Of a DNA stretch of 64,000 bases, positions 10,897 to 19,644 are shown piece by piece (positions within the stretch are counted from its first letter, which is position 1; every line of letters begins with the position of its first letter). Source of the DNA: Synechococcales cyanobacterium C42_A2020_086 (GTDB lineage: Bacteria; Cyanobacteriota; Cyanobacteriia; Elainellales; Elainellaceae); assembly GCA_015272325.1 (NCBI GenBank), contig JACYLU010000036.1, positions 186,001-250,000 on the forward strand, read 5' to 3'. Below the pieces are notes generated by a model. It made no database searches. It saw only the letters and a program-made list of their open reading frames with translations, and had not been told where the DNA came from. The translations under genes and the position numbers were made by a program.

Positions 10897-10937
10897 AGCA
10901 ACTCGGTGGACAATTAGCACCAGAAATCAAGACTACC

Positions 10938-11462
10938 CTACGCGGGCTTGCCCAGATCGTAAACGAGCTGCACCATTCCGGAACTAAACGTTTGGGTTTG
11001 TTTCAAAATCAGCGGCGTCGCTAGGGCCGCATCGCGCTGAAACAGAGGAATGCCGTCACCCAGCAACAGCGGATGCACAAACAGCAGCAGTTCATCGATC
11101 AGCCCTTGCCGCAGAAACCAGTCGATGACAGCGGCTCCTCCTACCAGCCAGATGTCCTGCCCCTCCGCCTGCCGCAGCGCCTCCATAAACGCCCGCAGGT
11201 CAGAGCCAACAAACTCTACATGCTGATCCCGCTGCCCGTGCCGCCTTTGGGAGATCACAATTCCTCGTTTGCTGGCGTAGGGATACTCGCCAAAGCCCAG
11301 CACCTGCTCGTAGGTGGTGCGTCCCATGATTACGGTATCCACCTGCGCCAGAAACTCGGTGTAACCATAGTCTTGGTCGGTGAACAGCCAGTCTATCGCG
11401 CCATCTGGGCGAGCGATGTAGCCGTCTAGGCTGCTGGTGATAAATAGGCGAATGCGGCGCAT
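10938..11462 (-). CDS. RibD C-terminal / dihydrofolate-reductase-like protein
   Basis: This 174-residue protein belongs to the RibD_C/DHFR-like reductase family. Visible features are the start MRRIRLFITSSLDGYIARPD, the VDTVIMGRTTYEQVLGFG block and the nucleotide-binding stretch DIWLVGGAAVIDWFL, followed by IDELLLFVHPLLLGDG. Such proteins are NADPH-dependent reductases related to the riboflavin pathway enzyme RibD, but stand-alone members mostly have no known substrate. The ATG at 11462 is five bases after the cobM stop, which implies translational coupling. The longer upstream frame overlaps cobM and lacks family similarity. Confidence 0.88.
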   Translation of the reverse strand: MRRIRLFITSSLDGYIARPDGAIDWLFTDQDYGYTEFLAQVDTVIMGRTTYEQVLGFGEYPYASKRGIVISQRRHGQRDQHVEFVGSDLRAFMEALRQAEGQDIWLVGGAAVIDWFLRQGLIDELLLFVHPLLLGDGIPLFQRDAALATPLILKQTQTFSSGMVQLVYDLGKPA

Positions 11463-11467
11463 GAAAC

Positions 11468-12292
11468 TTAATCGGCTGAAGGAACCTTGGGACGAAACAG
11501 ATGGCTGTGCTCGGGATGATAGAGCCGCGAACGAGCCGTATTTGCAGAGCGCTCCCATGCCGATGCCAAAGCCGGACTGACCACATACAGCGTGGTTCGG
11601 ATCAGCTGCTCCCGCTGGCTCAGGTCTGCCATCTCACTGAGGGACACCAGCCAGATCCGCTCATCCGGCCAGCCCAGCCGAAAGCAGACCGCTACCGGCG
11701 TTTCGGGTGGGTAGTGCTGCAGCAGCTTGCTCTGCGCCTCCTGGATGTGACGAGCGCTGAGGTAGAGACACAAGCTCGCCCGATGGGCCGCCAGCGACGC
11801 TAGCTCCTCAGTTTCCGGGACGTGAGTGCGGCCGCTGATTCGCGTCAGAATGATCGTTTGCACCAGTTCTGGCACTGTTAGCTCTACCTTGAGTTTGGCG
11901 GCTGCCGCTTGAAAGGCGCTAATTCCGGGAATGACCTCAAAGGGAATTTCTGCCGCCGCGAGGGCCTGCATCTGCTCGTGAATGGCGCTATAGAGGCTGG
12001 GGTCACCCGATTGCAGCCGCACCACTGCCTTGCCCTGCTGCACCCACGCCTGCATCAGCGGCAGCAGTTCCTCTAGGGTTTTGTTGGCCGAGCGCACCAC
12101 TTCTGCTTCCGGGCGCACCATCTCGACGATCTGACGCGGCACCAGCGAATCAGCAAATAACACCACATCTGCCTGCATCAGCAGTTTCTGGGCTTTGATT
12201 GTCAGCAACTCTGGGTCGCCTGGCCCCGCTCCTACCAGATAGACGCCGGCAGATAGCGAACTCGGTAAAGACGTAGATTGTGACTCAGGCAT
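11468..12292 (-). CDS. cobM: Precorrin-4 C11-methyltransferase
   Basis: The ~274-residue protein is a tetrapyrrole methylase. It uses SAM to methylate C-11 of precorrin-4 in corrin (vitamin B12) synthesis. The family motifs are GVYLVGAGPGDPELLTIKA near the N-terminus, VVRLQSGDPSLYSAIHEQ, and FEVIPGISAFQAAAAKL, followed by LTVPELVQTIILTRISGRT, which is typical of the CobM/CbiF branch. The start at 12292 (MPESQ) has AGAGGA at suitable spacing; the longer frame to 12397 does not add family sequence. The gene is tightly followed by the DHFR-like gene and then rarA. cobU and a BtuF-like protein also lie in this window, so B12 genes are dispersed here. Confidence 0.93.
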   Translation of the reverse strand: MPESQSTSLPSSLSAGVYLVGAGPGDPELLTIKAQKLLMQADVVLFADSLVPRQIVEMVRPEAEVVRSANKTLEELLPLMQAWVQQGKAVVRLQSGDPSLYSAIHEQMQALAAAEIPFEVIPGISAFQAAAAKLKVELTVPELVQTIILTRISGRTHVPETEELASLAAHRASLCLYLSARHIQEAQSKLLQHYPPETPVAVCFRLGWPDERIWLVSLSEMADLSQREQLIRTTLYVVSPALASAWERSANTARSRLYHPEHSHLFRPKVPSAD

Positions 12293-12453
12293 ACCCGTAA
12301 TCCTCTGGACAACTTCGTAACCCCACCCTAGAAGAATCCCGCAAAATCTTTGAGAAGGACGGTCTGATTTTAAAGGGTTGATGAAACCCTTACGCAATTC
12401 CGGACACCGAGCACATCATAGGTAAAAGTGAATGGTAGATGCACCCTGATTCA

Positions 12454-12480
12454 AACCCTGGAGGAAACTCCGGGGTTTTT
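12454..12480. terminator. Probable terminator after lgt
   Basis: AACCCTGGAG (12454-12463), a GAAA loop and CTCCGGGGTT (12468-12477) make a 10-bp stem with one G-U pair. T residues follow on the plus strand and an A-rich mirror gives TTT on the minus strand. It lies 50 bp past the leftward lgt stop and before the cobM promoter, so it probably ends lgt transcripts, although its U-tract is better on the plus strand. Confidence 0.7.
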
Positions 12481-12532
12481 CTGTTGCTTGCTGCCTCAGC
12501 CGAGCCGCTCGACCCGTAGAACTCAACTCGTT

Positions 12533-13429
12533 CTAACCACTTCCAGAACTAGCATCCGATGACACAGACGCTTGCGCTTCCGGATCGGCTATCACGTCGG
12601 GCAGGGAGCGATTTAGACGATACAGCCAAACTAAACCCGCCAAGCCTAGCCCGATTCCCAGCAAGCTGATCACCTGAGCAATCCGCAGCGGCCCCAGCAT
12701 TAAGCTATCCATGCGTAGCCCCTCGATCCAAAATCGTCCCAAACTGTAGGTGATTAAATACACCAGGAACAGCGTCCCTAGCTTCAGCCGCAGCTTGCCC
12801 TGCACGCCGCGAAAAAAGAGTACCATCAGCAGCACAAACACGCCGAGATTCCAGATCGACTCGTACAAAAACGTAGGATGAAAATACTCGAACTGAGTGT
12901 AGCCGGGCGGTCGCTGGTTCAGAGGAATGTAGAGCTTCCACGGCAGATCCGTCGGGCGGCCAAACGCCTCGGAGTTGAAGAAATTGCCCCAACGCCCAAT
13001 GGCCTGCCCCAGAATCAGCGATGGAGCCACCAAATCCGCCAACTGCCAGAAAGAAATTTTATTCAGGCGAGCGAAGATCAGCGCTGCCGCCATGCCGCCT
13101 AGAATCGCGCCGTGGATAGCAATGCCGCCATGCCAAATGGCTAGGATCTCACCGAGATTGTTGGCGTAGTTGTCCCACTCGAAGGCGACATAATACAGCC
13201 GAGCCGCTGGAATGGCCGCCACCACCAGCCAGATCGAGAGATCGCTGATTAAATCGGGATTGACACCCCGCCGCTTGGCCAAATAGGACGACAGCATCAC
13301 CCCAATCAGCACCGCCGAGGCAATCAAGAAGCCATACCAGCGAATGGGCAGCGGTCCCATCATCGGTCCTGGTGAGCTAAGCTGAGCCAGAGGCGGCAAT
13401 GGAGCCATGAGGGTAGAAAAGAACAGCAT
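12533..13429 (-). CDS. lgt: Prolipoprotein diacylglyceryl transferase
   Basis: The 298-residue inner-membrane enzyme transfers diacylglycerol from phosphatidylglycerol to the lipobox cysteine of prolipoproteins. It has about seven hydrophobic segments. The signature [20 protein letters not shown] is intact, as are [15 protein letters not shown] near the N-terminus, [14 protein letters not shown] with the conserved His, and the C-terminal [19 protein letters not shown] precedes the chosen ATG at 13429; a second in-frame ATG at 13408 is possible. It is divergent from the folate-type transporter and ends in a hairpin. Confidence 0.95.
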   Translation of the reverse strand: MLFFSTLMAPLPPLAQLSSPGPMMGPLPIRWYGFLIASAVLIGVMLSSYLAKRRGVNPDLISDLSIWLVVAAIPAARLYYVAFEWDNYANNLGEILAIWHGGIAIHGAILGGMAAALIFARLNKISFWQLADLVAPSLILGQAIGRWGNFFNSEAFGRPTDLPWKLYIPLNQRPPGYTQFEYFHPTFLYESIWNLGVFVLLMVLFFRGVQGKLRLKLGTLFLVYLITYSLGRFWIEGLRMDSLMLGPLRIAQVISLLGIGLGLAGLVWLYRLNRSLPDVIADPEAQASVSSDASSGSG

Positions 13430-13485
13430 AGGTCCTCAATGAGCTACAGATACCGATTGTATAGCGCTCAGCACCGTGCAAGGCG

Positions 13486-13523
13486 GGTTCTGTCGGTTCA
13501 TACCTCCGCTTCTGGACAGAACC
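13486..13523. promoter_or_regulatory. 9-bp inverted repeat in the lgt / transporter divergent region
   Basis: GGTTCTGTC (13486-13494) and GACAGAACC (13515-13523) are perfect inverted repeats with a 20-base spacer, within the 148-bp region between the divergent lgt and transporter genes. It could be an operator or a stem in the transporter's 5' leader. It did not match an RNA family I can recall with confidence. Confidence 0.4.
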
Positions 13524-13577
13524 GATCAGCCCGTTATCATAGAAGGCAGTTGATAATTCTTAATGATTCGGGTTTGA

Positions 13578-14999
13578 ATGGTTATTTCCTTCCCCGGCCT
13601 GACGCAGGCAAGAGCTTTTTTGCGGGAGAAAGTCCTGTTTGGTAACGAGCCTAGCCCAGAGCTAATTGCCATTTTGTCAATTTACTTTGTGCAGGGCATT
13701 TTGGGACTATCCCGCTTAGCTGTCAGCTTTTTCCTCAAAGACGAGCTTGCCCTGAGTCCGGCGCAGGTGTCGGCGCTGATGGGGGTAGCGGCCCTGCCCT
13801 GGATGGTGAAGCCTGTATTTGGCTTTATCTCGGATGGGCTGCCGCTGTTTGGCTATCGTCGCCGTCCCTATTTGATTTTGTCAGGACTGCTCGGCACCCT
13901 TGCCTGGATTGCCTTAGCAACTGTAGTCCATACCGCCTGGGCTGCCACTGCCGCCATTGCCTTGGGATCGCTATCGGTGGCCTTCAGCGATGTGATCGTC
14001 GATTCGCTGGTGGTGGAGCGGGCGCGGCGCGAGTCAGTCAGCGATGCTGGGTCCCTGCAAGCGATTTGCTGGGGAGCCTCTGCCCTGGGAGGGCTGCTCA
14101 CGGCTTACTTCAGTGGTCTGCTGCTGGAACACTTTAGCAACCGTACGGTGTTTGCTATTACGGCTACCTTTCCGCTGATTGTCTCTGCCGTTGCTTGGCT
14201 GATTGCCGAAGCCCAAGTTGAGCGATCCAATGACTGGGGAGCCGTCTGGCAGCAAATTAAACAGCTCCGGGGAGCCGTCACCCAAAAGGCAATCTGGATG
14301 CCTACGGCCTTTCTGTTCCTTTGGCAGGCCACTCCTACTGCTGATGCTGCCTTTTTCTTCTTCACCACCAACGAACTGGGCTTTCAGCCAGAATTCTTGG
14401 GGCGCGTGCGGCTGGTCACCAGTCTGGCAGCTCTTGTTGGTATCTGGATGTATCAACGTTTCTTCCGAGCAGTGCCCTTTCGGGTGATCTTTGGCTGGTC
14501 CACGGTCCTCTCTGCTGCTTTGGGCATGACGATGCTGCTGCTGGTCACCCACGCTAACCGGGCCCTGGGAATTGACGACCACTGGTTCAGCCTCGGCGAT
14601 AGCTTGGTACTCACGGTGATGGGGCAAATTGCCTACATGCCGGTGCTGGTGCTGGCGGCGCGTCTCTGTCCTCCGGGGGTGGAAGCTACCCTGTTTGCGC
14701 TGCTAATGTCAGTAACAAACCTAGCGGGGCTGCTGTCCTACGAGCTAGGGGCGCTGCTGATGCATGGGCTGGGCGTCAGCGAAACAAACTTTAGTCACCT
14801 CTGGCTCTTGGTAGTGATTACCAATCTCAGCACGCTGCTACCGCTGCCCTTTTTGGGTTGGCTGCCGAGCGAGCAAGAGGTGCTGGTTTCTGGATCGGCA
14901 GAACCCACAGCTCCACCGTCTGCTGCTTTGCCCACGGTCGCGACCGACCTAACTCCGGCCCTAGACGAAAAACAGCTCGTACCCGACTGGCGGCAATAG
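13578..14999 (+). CDS. Folate/biopterin transporter (FBT/BT1 family, MFS)
   Basis: The 473-residue protein has about twelve membrane segments and matches the BT1/FBT family of the major facilitator superfamily, whose cyanobacterial and plastid members carry folate. Diagnostic stretches are IYFVQGILGLSRLAVSFFLK, LPWMVKPVFGFISDGLPLFG with the family Asp, and IALGSLSVAFSDVIVDSLVV followed by GSLQAICWGASALGG. The C-terminal ~45 residues are a Pro/Ala-rich soluble tail. The start is the ATG at 13578, which gives a short amphipathic N-terminus. The carotenoid oxygenase gene follows after 82 bp on the same strand and may be co-transcribed, though no functional link is known. Confidence 0.9.
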   Translation: MVISFPGLTQARAFLREKVLFGNEPSPELIAILSIYFVQGILGLSRLAVSFFLKDELALSPAQVSALMGVAALPWMVKPVFGFISDGLPLFGYRRRPYLILSGLLGTLAWIALATVVHTAWAATAAIALGSLSVAFSDVIVDSLVVERARRESVSDAGSLQAICWGASALGGLLTAYFSGLLLEHFSNRTVFAITATFPLIVSAVAWLIAEAQVERSNDWGAVWQQIKQLRGAVTQKAIWMPTAFLFLWQATPTADAAFFFFTTNELGFQPEFLGRVRLVTSLAALVGIWMYQRFFRAVPFRVIFGWSTVLSAALGMTMLLLVTHANRALGIDDHWFSLGDSLVLTVMGQIAYMPVLVLAARLCPPGVEATLFALLMSVTNLAGLLSYELGALLMHGLGVSETNFSHLWLLVVITNLSTLLPLPFLGWLPSEQEVLVSGSAEPTAPPSAALPTVATDLTPALDEKQLVPDWRQ

Positions 15000-15081
15000 G
15001 GTTTGTTCCGGCTGCTTCAACTCGCAATCATCCTGTCTCCGCTCAGATTCGTATTTCTCTTAAGTGTTTTTGGCATCGACC

Positions 15082-16581
15082 ATGCAAAGTTTCCAGCTCG
15101 GCGAACGCACCACCCTGCAAAACCCGGTCCCCTATGAACTTCGGGACTGGCGAAAAGGCTATCGGTCCTTAACTGAAGAACACGACTACTGGATCGACGA
15201 CATTATTGGCGAGATTCCCTGTGGTTTACAGGGGACCCTATTCCGCAATGGTCCGGGCTTACTCGATATCAACGGGCAGCGCTTCCATCATCCATTCGAC
15301 GGCGACGGCATGATCTCTGCCTTTACCTTCACCCAGGGTCGGGCCCATTACCGCAATCGCTTCGTGCGCACCCAAGCGTTTGTCGAGGAGCAGCAGGCAC
15401 GGAAAATCCTCTATCGCGGCGTCTTTGGCACCCAAAAGCCCGGCGGCTGGTTGGCCAATGCCTTCGATCTGCGGCTGAAAAACATTGCCAATACCCACGT
15501 CATCTACTGGGGCGGCAAACTGCTGGCTCTTTGGGAAGCGGCAGAACCCCATCGCCTTGACCCCACCACCCTCGACACCCTGGGGCTAGACCACCTCGAT
15601 GGCGTTTTGCAGCCCGGCAGTGCCTTTGCGGCTCATCCTCGCATTGACCCTGCCTGCGAAATGGACAACGGGCAGCCCTGCCTCGTTAACTTCTCGATCA
15701 AGCCCGGACTCTCGACCACGATTACCATTTACGAGTTTGCTCCCTCAGGAACTTTGCTGCGGCAGCATGCCCACGCCATCCCTGGCTTTGCTTTCATTCA
15801 TGATTTTGCAATCACGCCTCACTACTGCATCTTCTTCCAGGCTCCCATGGCCTTTAACCCCTTACCCTATCTGCTGGGCTTACGGGGAGCAGGGCAATGT
15901 CTACAGCCGCGCCTGCATCAACCGACGCAGGTGATTTTGATTCCCCGCAACGGCAGTGACCCGGTGCAAATTCTATCCACCGAGGCGGGATTTGTCTTCC
16001 ACCACGCCAATGCCTTTGAAGAGGGCGATGAGGTGGTTGTAGACTCGATCTGCTACGCCTCGTTGCCGGGAGTAGACGCCGACGAAGACTATCGAGAAGT
16101 CCGGTTCTCCAACCTCGATCCGGGGCAGCTCTGGCGCTTCCGCTTTAACCTAACGACGCAAGCCGTCGAGCGGCAGTTGATCGAATCGCGCTGCTGCGAG
16201 TTTCCCGTCGTGCATCCTGACAAGGTCGGACGCTCGTACCGCTATGTATATCTGGGAGCTGCCCACAACCCTACCGGCAACGCACCGCTGCAGGGCGTCA
16301 TCAAGGTAGATTTGCAGTCGGATGAACGCCAGATCTGGAGCGCCGCGCCCCGAGGCTTTGCCGGAGAGCCGATCTTCGTGCCACGCACCTTCGATCCTAC
16401 TGCCGCGGAAGACGACGGTTGGCTGCTGCTGCTGATCTTTAACGCCGAGCTAGACCGCTCGGAGCTAATAATCCTCGATGCCCACGATCTGCGCGAACCC
16501 GTGGCTCGACTGCGCCTGAAGCATCATGTGCCCTATGGGCTGCACGGTAGTTTTACGCCAGAGGTGTTTCTGCCAGCCTGA
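15082..16581 (+). CDS. Carotenoid oxygenase (RPE65/apocarotenoid dioxygenase family)
   Basis: The ~499-residue enzyme is a non-haem iron dioxygenase that cleaves conjugated double bonds of carotenoids or apocarotenoids. Four family His blocks that should ligate Fe(II) are visible: SAFAAHPRID, FAFIHDFAITP, FVFHHANAFEE and HVPYGLHGSFTPEVF. The N-terminal GTLFRNGPGLLDINGQRFHH and FDGDGMISAF stretches are also characteristic. The ATG at 15082 is chosen over a GTG at 15064 because the family N-terminus begins there. Its substrate (beta-carotene, apocarotenal or lignostilbene-like) cannot be told from sequence alone. Confidence 0.92.
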   Translation: MQSFQLGERTTLQNPVPYELRDWRKGYRSLTEEHDYWIDDIIGEIPCGLQGTLFRNGPGLLDINGQRFHHPFDGDGMISAFTFTQGRAHYRNRFVRTQAFVEEQQARKILYRGVFGTQKPGGWLANAFDLRLKNIANTHVIYWGGKLLALWEAAEPHRLDPTTLDTLGLDHLDGVLQPGSAFAAHPRIDPACEMDNGQPCLVNFSIKPGLSTTITIYEFAPSGTLLRQHAHAIPGFAFIHDFAITPHYCIFFQAPMAFNPLPYLLGLRGAGQCLQPRLHQPTQVILIPRNGSDPVQILSTEAGFVFHHANAFEEGDEVVVDSICYASLPGVDADEDYREVRFSNLDPGQLWRFRFNLTTQAVERQLIESRCCEFPVVHPDKVGRSYRYVYLGAAHNPTGNAPLQGVIKVDLQSDERQIWSAAPRGFAGEPIFVPRTFDPTAAEDDGWLLLLIFNAELDRSELIILDAHDLREPVARLRLKHHVPYGLHGSFTPEVFLPA

Positions 16582-16652
16582 GCGGTTTCTCTGCTAGGCT
16601 CTGAATTATGTCCTAGAAATTCGGTGAAATTAGGTCAATCCGGAGAAACGAC

Positions 16653-17576
16653 ATGCTTGATCAGCCCTTCCGAATCGTTTCCCTAATCCCGAGTGCGACC
16701 GAAATTGTGGCGCTGCTGGGTCTCACCGATTGTCTTGTTGGACGCTCCCACGAATGCGACTTTCCGCCTCAGGTGAGCGCCTGCCCCATTTGCACCGAAC
16801 CTAAATTCAACCCCGAGGGTAGCAGCGGCGAAATCCACGACCGCGTCACCGACCTACTGCAATCCGCCTTGAGCGTTTATCGCATCAAAACCGACGTGCT
16901 AGAAGCGCTAAAGCCCACGCATATCCTGACTCAGGCTCAGTGCGAGGTCTGCGCCGTCAGTCTGGCAGATGTGGAGCAGGCTGTCGCTATCTTGACCGGC
17001 AGTCAGCCGCAGATTATCTCGTTGCAGCCCAACACCCTCTCCGATGTCTGGAACGACATTCAGCGCGTCGCAGCAGCATTCAATCAAGATGCCACCCAAC
17101 CCCTAGCCGAACTTCAGCAGCGGGTCGAACGCTGTGCTCACCGAACACCAATCGCACCCCAGTCCCCCACCGTTGCCTGCATTGAATGGCTCGATCCGCT
17201 GATGGCCGCCGGCAACTGGATTCCCGAACTCGTGACGCTAGCAGGGGGACACTGTGAATTCGGTGTGGTGGGTCAGCATTCTCCCTGGCTTTCCTGGGAT
17301 GCTTTGATTGAAGCTAATCCCGATGTCATCATTTGTATGCCTTGCGGTTTCGACTTGGAGCGCACGCGGCAGGAAGCCCAGTGGCTTTGTCAGCATCCGC
17401 AGTGGATGCAGCTCAAGGCAGTGCAAACGAACCGAGTTTATGTCACCGATGGCAACCAGTACTTTAATCGCCCCGGCCCTCGCCTTGTGGATTCACTGGA
17501 GATTCTGACCGAGATTCTCCACCCGGATCGAGTGGATGTTCACCATCAAGGAACGGGATGGCAACCATTGCTGTAA
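16653..17576 (+). CDS. BtuF-like periplasmic-binding-fold protein without signal peptide
   Basis: The 307-residue protein has the helical-backbone substrate-binding fold of BtuF/FhuD (RIVSLIPSATEIVALLGL at the start, WIPELVTLAGG and VIICMPCGFDLERT later). Such proteins deliver cobalamin, haem or siderophores to ABC importers. No secretion signal is present: the conserved domain starts within seven residues of the ATG. The cytoplasmic-type subgroup usually annotated as cobalamin-binding protein has this form, including the conserved LTQAQCEVCAVSL block with a CxxC motif. No ABC permease or ATPase is adjacent. A cytoplasmic corrinoid or metal handling role is an inference. Confidence 0.85.
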   Translation: MLDQPFRIVSLIPSATEIVALLGLTDCLVGRSHECDFPPQVSACPICTEPKFNPEGSSGEIHDRVTDLLQSALSVYRIKTDVLEALKPTHILTQAQCEVCAVSLADVEQAVAILTGSQPQIISLQPNTLSDVWNDIQRVAAAFNQDATQPLAELQQRVERCAHRTPIAPQSPTVACIEWLDPLMAAGNWIPELVTLAGGHCEFGVVGQHSPWLSWDALIEANPDVIICMPCGFDLERTRQEAQWLCQHPQWMQLKAVQTNRVYVTDGNQYFNRPGPRLVDSLEILTEILHPDRVDVHHQGTGWQPLL

Positions 17577-17671
17577 ATCCATCCATCCAGAGCTGTAAAG
17601 ACTTGCAACTAATTTTTAAGTTATGTTACATTTGGGCTAGCAAGGTTGATATTAACGAGGTCTAAGCAGTC

Positions 17672-17815
17672 ATGGAAAATCAACAGCCTAAATTCGGTTT
17701 CACTAGCTTCGCAGAAACTTGGAATGGTCGTTTGGCAATGCTGGGCTTTGTGATCGGTCTGGCAACGGAGTACCTGACGGGTCAAGGCATCTTGTCTCAG
17801 CTAGGCCTAATGTAA
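17672..17815 (+). CDS. hli: High-light-inducible protein (Hlip/Scp)
   Basis: This 47-residue protein is a single-helix thylakoid protein. It carries the chlorophyll-binding motif ExxNGRxAMxGF as AETWNGRLAMLGFVIGLATE, followed by a short tail. HLIPs bind chlorophyll and carotenoid and protect photosystem assembly under excess light. It is a typical free-standing HLIP length. The start ATG at 17672 has an AGG-containing stretch (GAGGTC) at 17658-17663. A near-perfect intrinsic terminator follows, so it is probably a monocistronic unit. Confidence 0.93.
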   Translation: MENQQPKFGFTSFAETWNGRLAMLGFVIGLATEYLTGQGILSQLGLM

Positions 17816-17851
17816 TCTCTAAGTTTACCTATCAGTAGTCTGTTCATTGCG

Positions 17852-17880
17852 GGGGATGGTCGCCATCCCCTTTTTTCTTT
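17852..17880 (+). terminator. Intrinsic terminator of hli
   Basis: GGGGATGG (17852-17859) and CCATCCCC (17863-17870) form a perfect 8-bp stem with a 3-base loop, followed by six T residues and a second T-run. Confidence 0.95.
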
Positions 17881-17943
17881 TTTGCTGATACCCTTTGCTA
17901 GCCGTTAGATCGCGGACCAGTCAACACTGCCCAACTGCAACAG

Positions 17944-18344
17944 ATGCAAAGTTCACCAACGAGCGCGATGGTGGTCAAAGTTGAAGCATGGAAAAAACAA
18001 CAGCGGTGGTTGTGGCATGCCATTGACCATCAGACAGGCGCAGTCTTGGCTGCTGGTCTTGCTCTGCGCGAAGAGGCAGCCCTCAAGCAACTTCAGGAGG
18101 TGTTGGCTCTTGCCATTGAGCGATTTGACACCGATAGTTGGGGGGCGACTTGCAATGACTAGAGTCTCAAAAGCACCGTGTTGGTCAAGCCAATACTCAA
18201 CGGATTGAGCGCAAGCCTTTAACGCTTCGCACTCGGATCAAGCGCTTAGCTCGAAGAACGATCCGCTTTTCTAAGTCGATTTGGCTGCATGATGTGGTCA
18301 TCGGGTTGTTCATCAACCGCTGTGAATTTGGTCGAACGGTGTGA
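17944..18344 (+). pseudogene. IS1-family transposase remnant (InsB part)
   Basis: Two reading-frame fragments together match the C-terminal catalytic half of an IS1 transposase. The first (from 17944) contains QQRWLWHAIDHQTGAVLAAG and ends near DTDSWGA. The second, in another frame from 18168, contains HRVGQANTQRIERKPLTLRT, then RFSKSIWLHDVVIGLF, and stops at 18344. The frameshift between about 18146 and 18168 and the missing N-terminal half make it dead. No terminal inverted repeats could be assigned. It begins just after the hli terminator. Confidence 0.8.
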
Positions 18345-18419
18345 TAGTTCGTCCACAGACCTAGAACATTACCCAGAAACGGAGGGAATGGCGATGGGAT
18401 TACTCATGGATTGATCGTT

Positions 18420-19025
18420 TTAGTGAGGCAAAATATCGTCTAATTGAAGTTGTAAATTGGGTAACAATCCTGACGAGATCGTCTCCCCAAGGCGATATTG
18501 CTGCTGACGATACTCCTCGACCTCTAATAAGCACACGGTGAAGGTCGGTTGTTTGGGTTTGCCAATGAAGCGAGTGCCTCCTAGTCCCCGATAATCAACA
18601 ATCCAATATTCGGGAATGCCGAAGAGCGCATATTCTTCTACCTTACGGGCGTAGTCCGTTTCCCAGTTGGTGCTGACCACCTCGACCACCAGCTTGATCG
18701 ATCGTCCTAAGGTAATCACAGGTTCTTGCTGCCAGCGGGGTTCATTCACCAAAAAGGTTTCATCGAGAACCACAATGTCGGGACGACGAGCGGTGGCGAC
18801 CTCTGCAAAGGGTTGAATTAGGCAAGTGCGAGGAATAAACCAGGGATACTTGGCGTTTGTAATGGCAATGCCAATTTGAGTAGCAAGTTTACCACTCACC
18901 GTTTCGTGGGGGACTGTAGGCTCCATGTCAATCAGTTCTCCATCAGCCAATTCATAGCGGGAATCATCGCCATATTCGGCAATGAAGCGATCAACGGTGA
19001 GGGTTTGCGCTGAGGTGTAGGCCAT
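18420..19025 (-). CDS. Uma2 family (DUF820) PD-(D/E)XK nuclease-like protein
   Basis: The 201-residue protein belongs to the Uma2/DUF820 family, which is hugely expanded in cyanobacteria and has a restriction-endonuclease-like fold. Visible landmarks are LTVDRFIAEYGDDSRYELADGELIDM at the N-terminus, ARRPDIVVLDE with the PD motif, and LVVEVVSTNWETDYARKVEEYALFGI carrying the E and K residues, followed by EYWIVDY. The biological role of the family is unproven. It sits in an island of transposon debris, a toxin-antitoxin-like pair and a methyltransferase remnant. Confidence 0.88.
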   Translation of the reverse strand: MAYTSAQTLTVDRFIAEYGDDSRYELADGELIDMEPTVPHETVSGKLATQIGIAITNAKYPWFIPRTCLIQPFAEVATARRPDIVVLDETFLVNEPRWQQEPVITLGRSIKLVVEVVSTNWETDYARKVEEYALFGIPEYWIVDYRGLGGTRFIGKPKQPTFTVCLLEVEEYRQQQYRLGETISSGLLPNLQLQLDDILPH

Positions 19026-19257
19026 GGCTTACTGGTATTTTGAGGTCAGATAATCTGTGTATTCTGCTTGTAGTTTATCGTCGTTGCGAGTGTGGGCGTT
19101 CCAAACCAAGGGGAATTCGCCGTCCATACGATCTCGGGATCACACATCTCCGCAATCGTGGCGGGGAAGTAGTGTTCGCGGGCGAGCAGAATGTCTTGCA
19201 GCGGGTGGTTGGCTTTATTTTGCTCCGTGAGGAAGGAAGGTGTTCCAGCCCAGGGTG
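19023..19257 (-). pseudogene. C-terminal scrap of a DNA methyltransferase / restriction-modification gene
   Basis: On the minus strand a block reads TPWAGTPSFLTEQNKANHPL and continues QDILLAREHYFPATIAEM, which resembles the conserved C-terminal region of large type II (MmeI/Eco57I-like) DNA methyltransferases. The similarity breaks after CDPE, and a second frame reads EFPLVWNAHTRNDDKLQAEY to a stop at about 19029. There is no start, no catalytic NPPY motif and a frame change, so this is a relic of a restriction-modification gene. The assignment rests on remembered family sequence. Confidence 0.6.
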
Positions 19258-19269
19258 TTAGATATTACT

Positions 19270-19644
19270 CTAATGAATTGGGAGTTGGCGAACACGAACA
19301 GAGTCATCACTGATGGTAACTGCTGCGCCTGCTGTCAGTTCTGGTTCCACAGACGGCAAAACCTCTAAAAGTTTTTGAGTCACGACATCGGGTTTGGCAG
19401 AAGACAACCGTAAGGTAATCAAACTGGGTAACCCATAATTGCTAAGAGCAACGAGCATAGAGAAATCCAGGTCTTGGGTTAAAACAACCCTACCTTCCAC
19501 CCTTGCAAGTTCCAAAATCTCTTCATCGGCAGCAGTGGCAGGTAACAAGTCTGTTGTGCGCACGGTATTATAACCATGTGAATTTAAAGCTGCCACAGTC
19601 AACGGAGAAATGTGAACGTCAGCTAGCAAACGCAGACGACTCAT
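19270..19644 (-). CDS. DUF5615 PIN-like protein (putative toxin)
   Basis: The 124-residue protein matches the DUF5615 (Mut7-C-like PIN) family. The N-terminal RLLADVHISPLTVAALNSHGYN and the central DEEILELARVEGRVVLTQDLDF contain the conserved acidic residues expected in a PIN nuclease site. Its ATG overlaps the stop of the upstream DUF433 gene (ATGA overlap), the usual arrangement for this pair. A toxin role is inferred from the PIN fold and the pairing; few members have been tested. Confidence 0.85.
   Translation of the reverse strand: MSRLRLLADVHISPLTVAALNSHGYNTVRTTDLLPATAADEEILELARVEGRVVLTQDLDFSMLVALSNYGLPSLITLRLSSAKPDVVTQKLLEVLPSVEPELTAGAAVTISDDSVRVRQLPIH

Noticed and set aside
13486-13523. 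Fragment of the RNase P RNA or another structured RNA
   Set aside because: A short inverted repeat recalls a piece of such RNAs, but the conserved flanking segments are missing.
16582-16652. Cobalamin riboswitch before the BtuF-like gene
   Set aside because: The 71-bp gap is too short and no B12-box-like sequence was seen; the same holds upstream of cobU.
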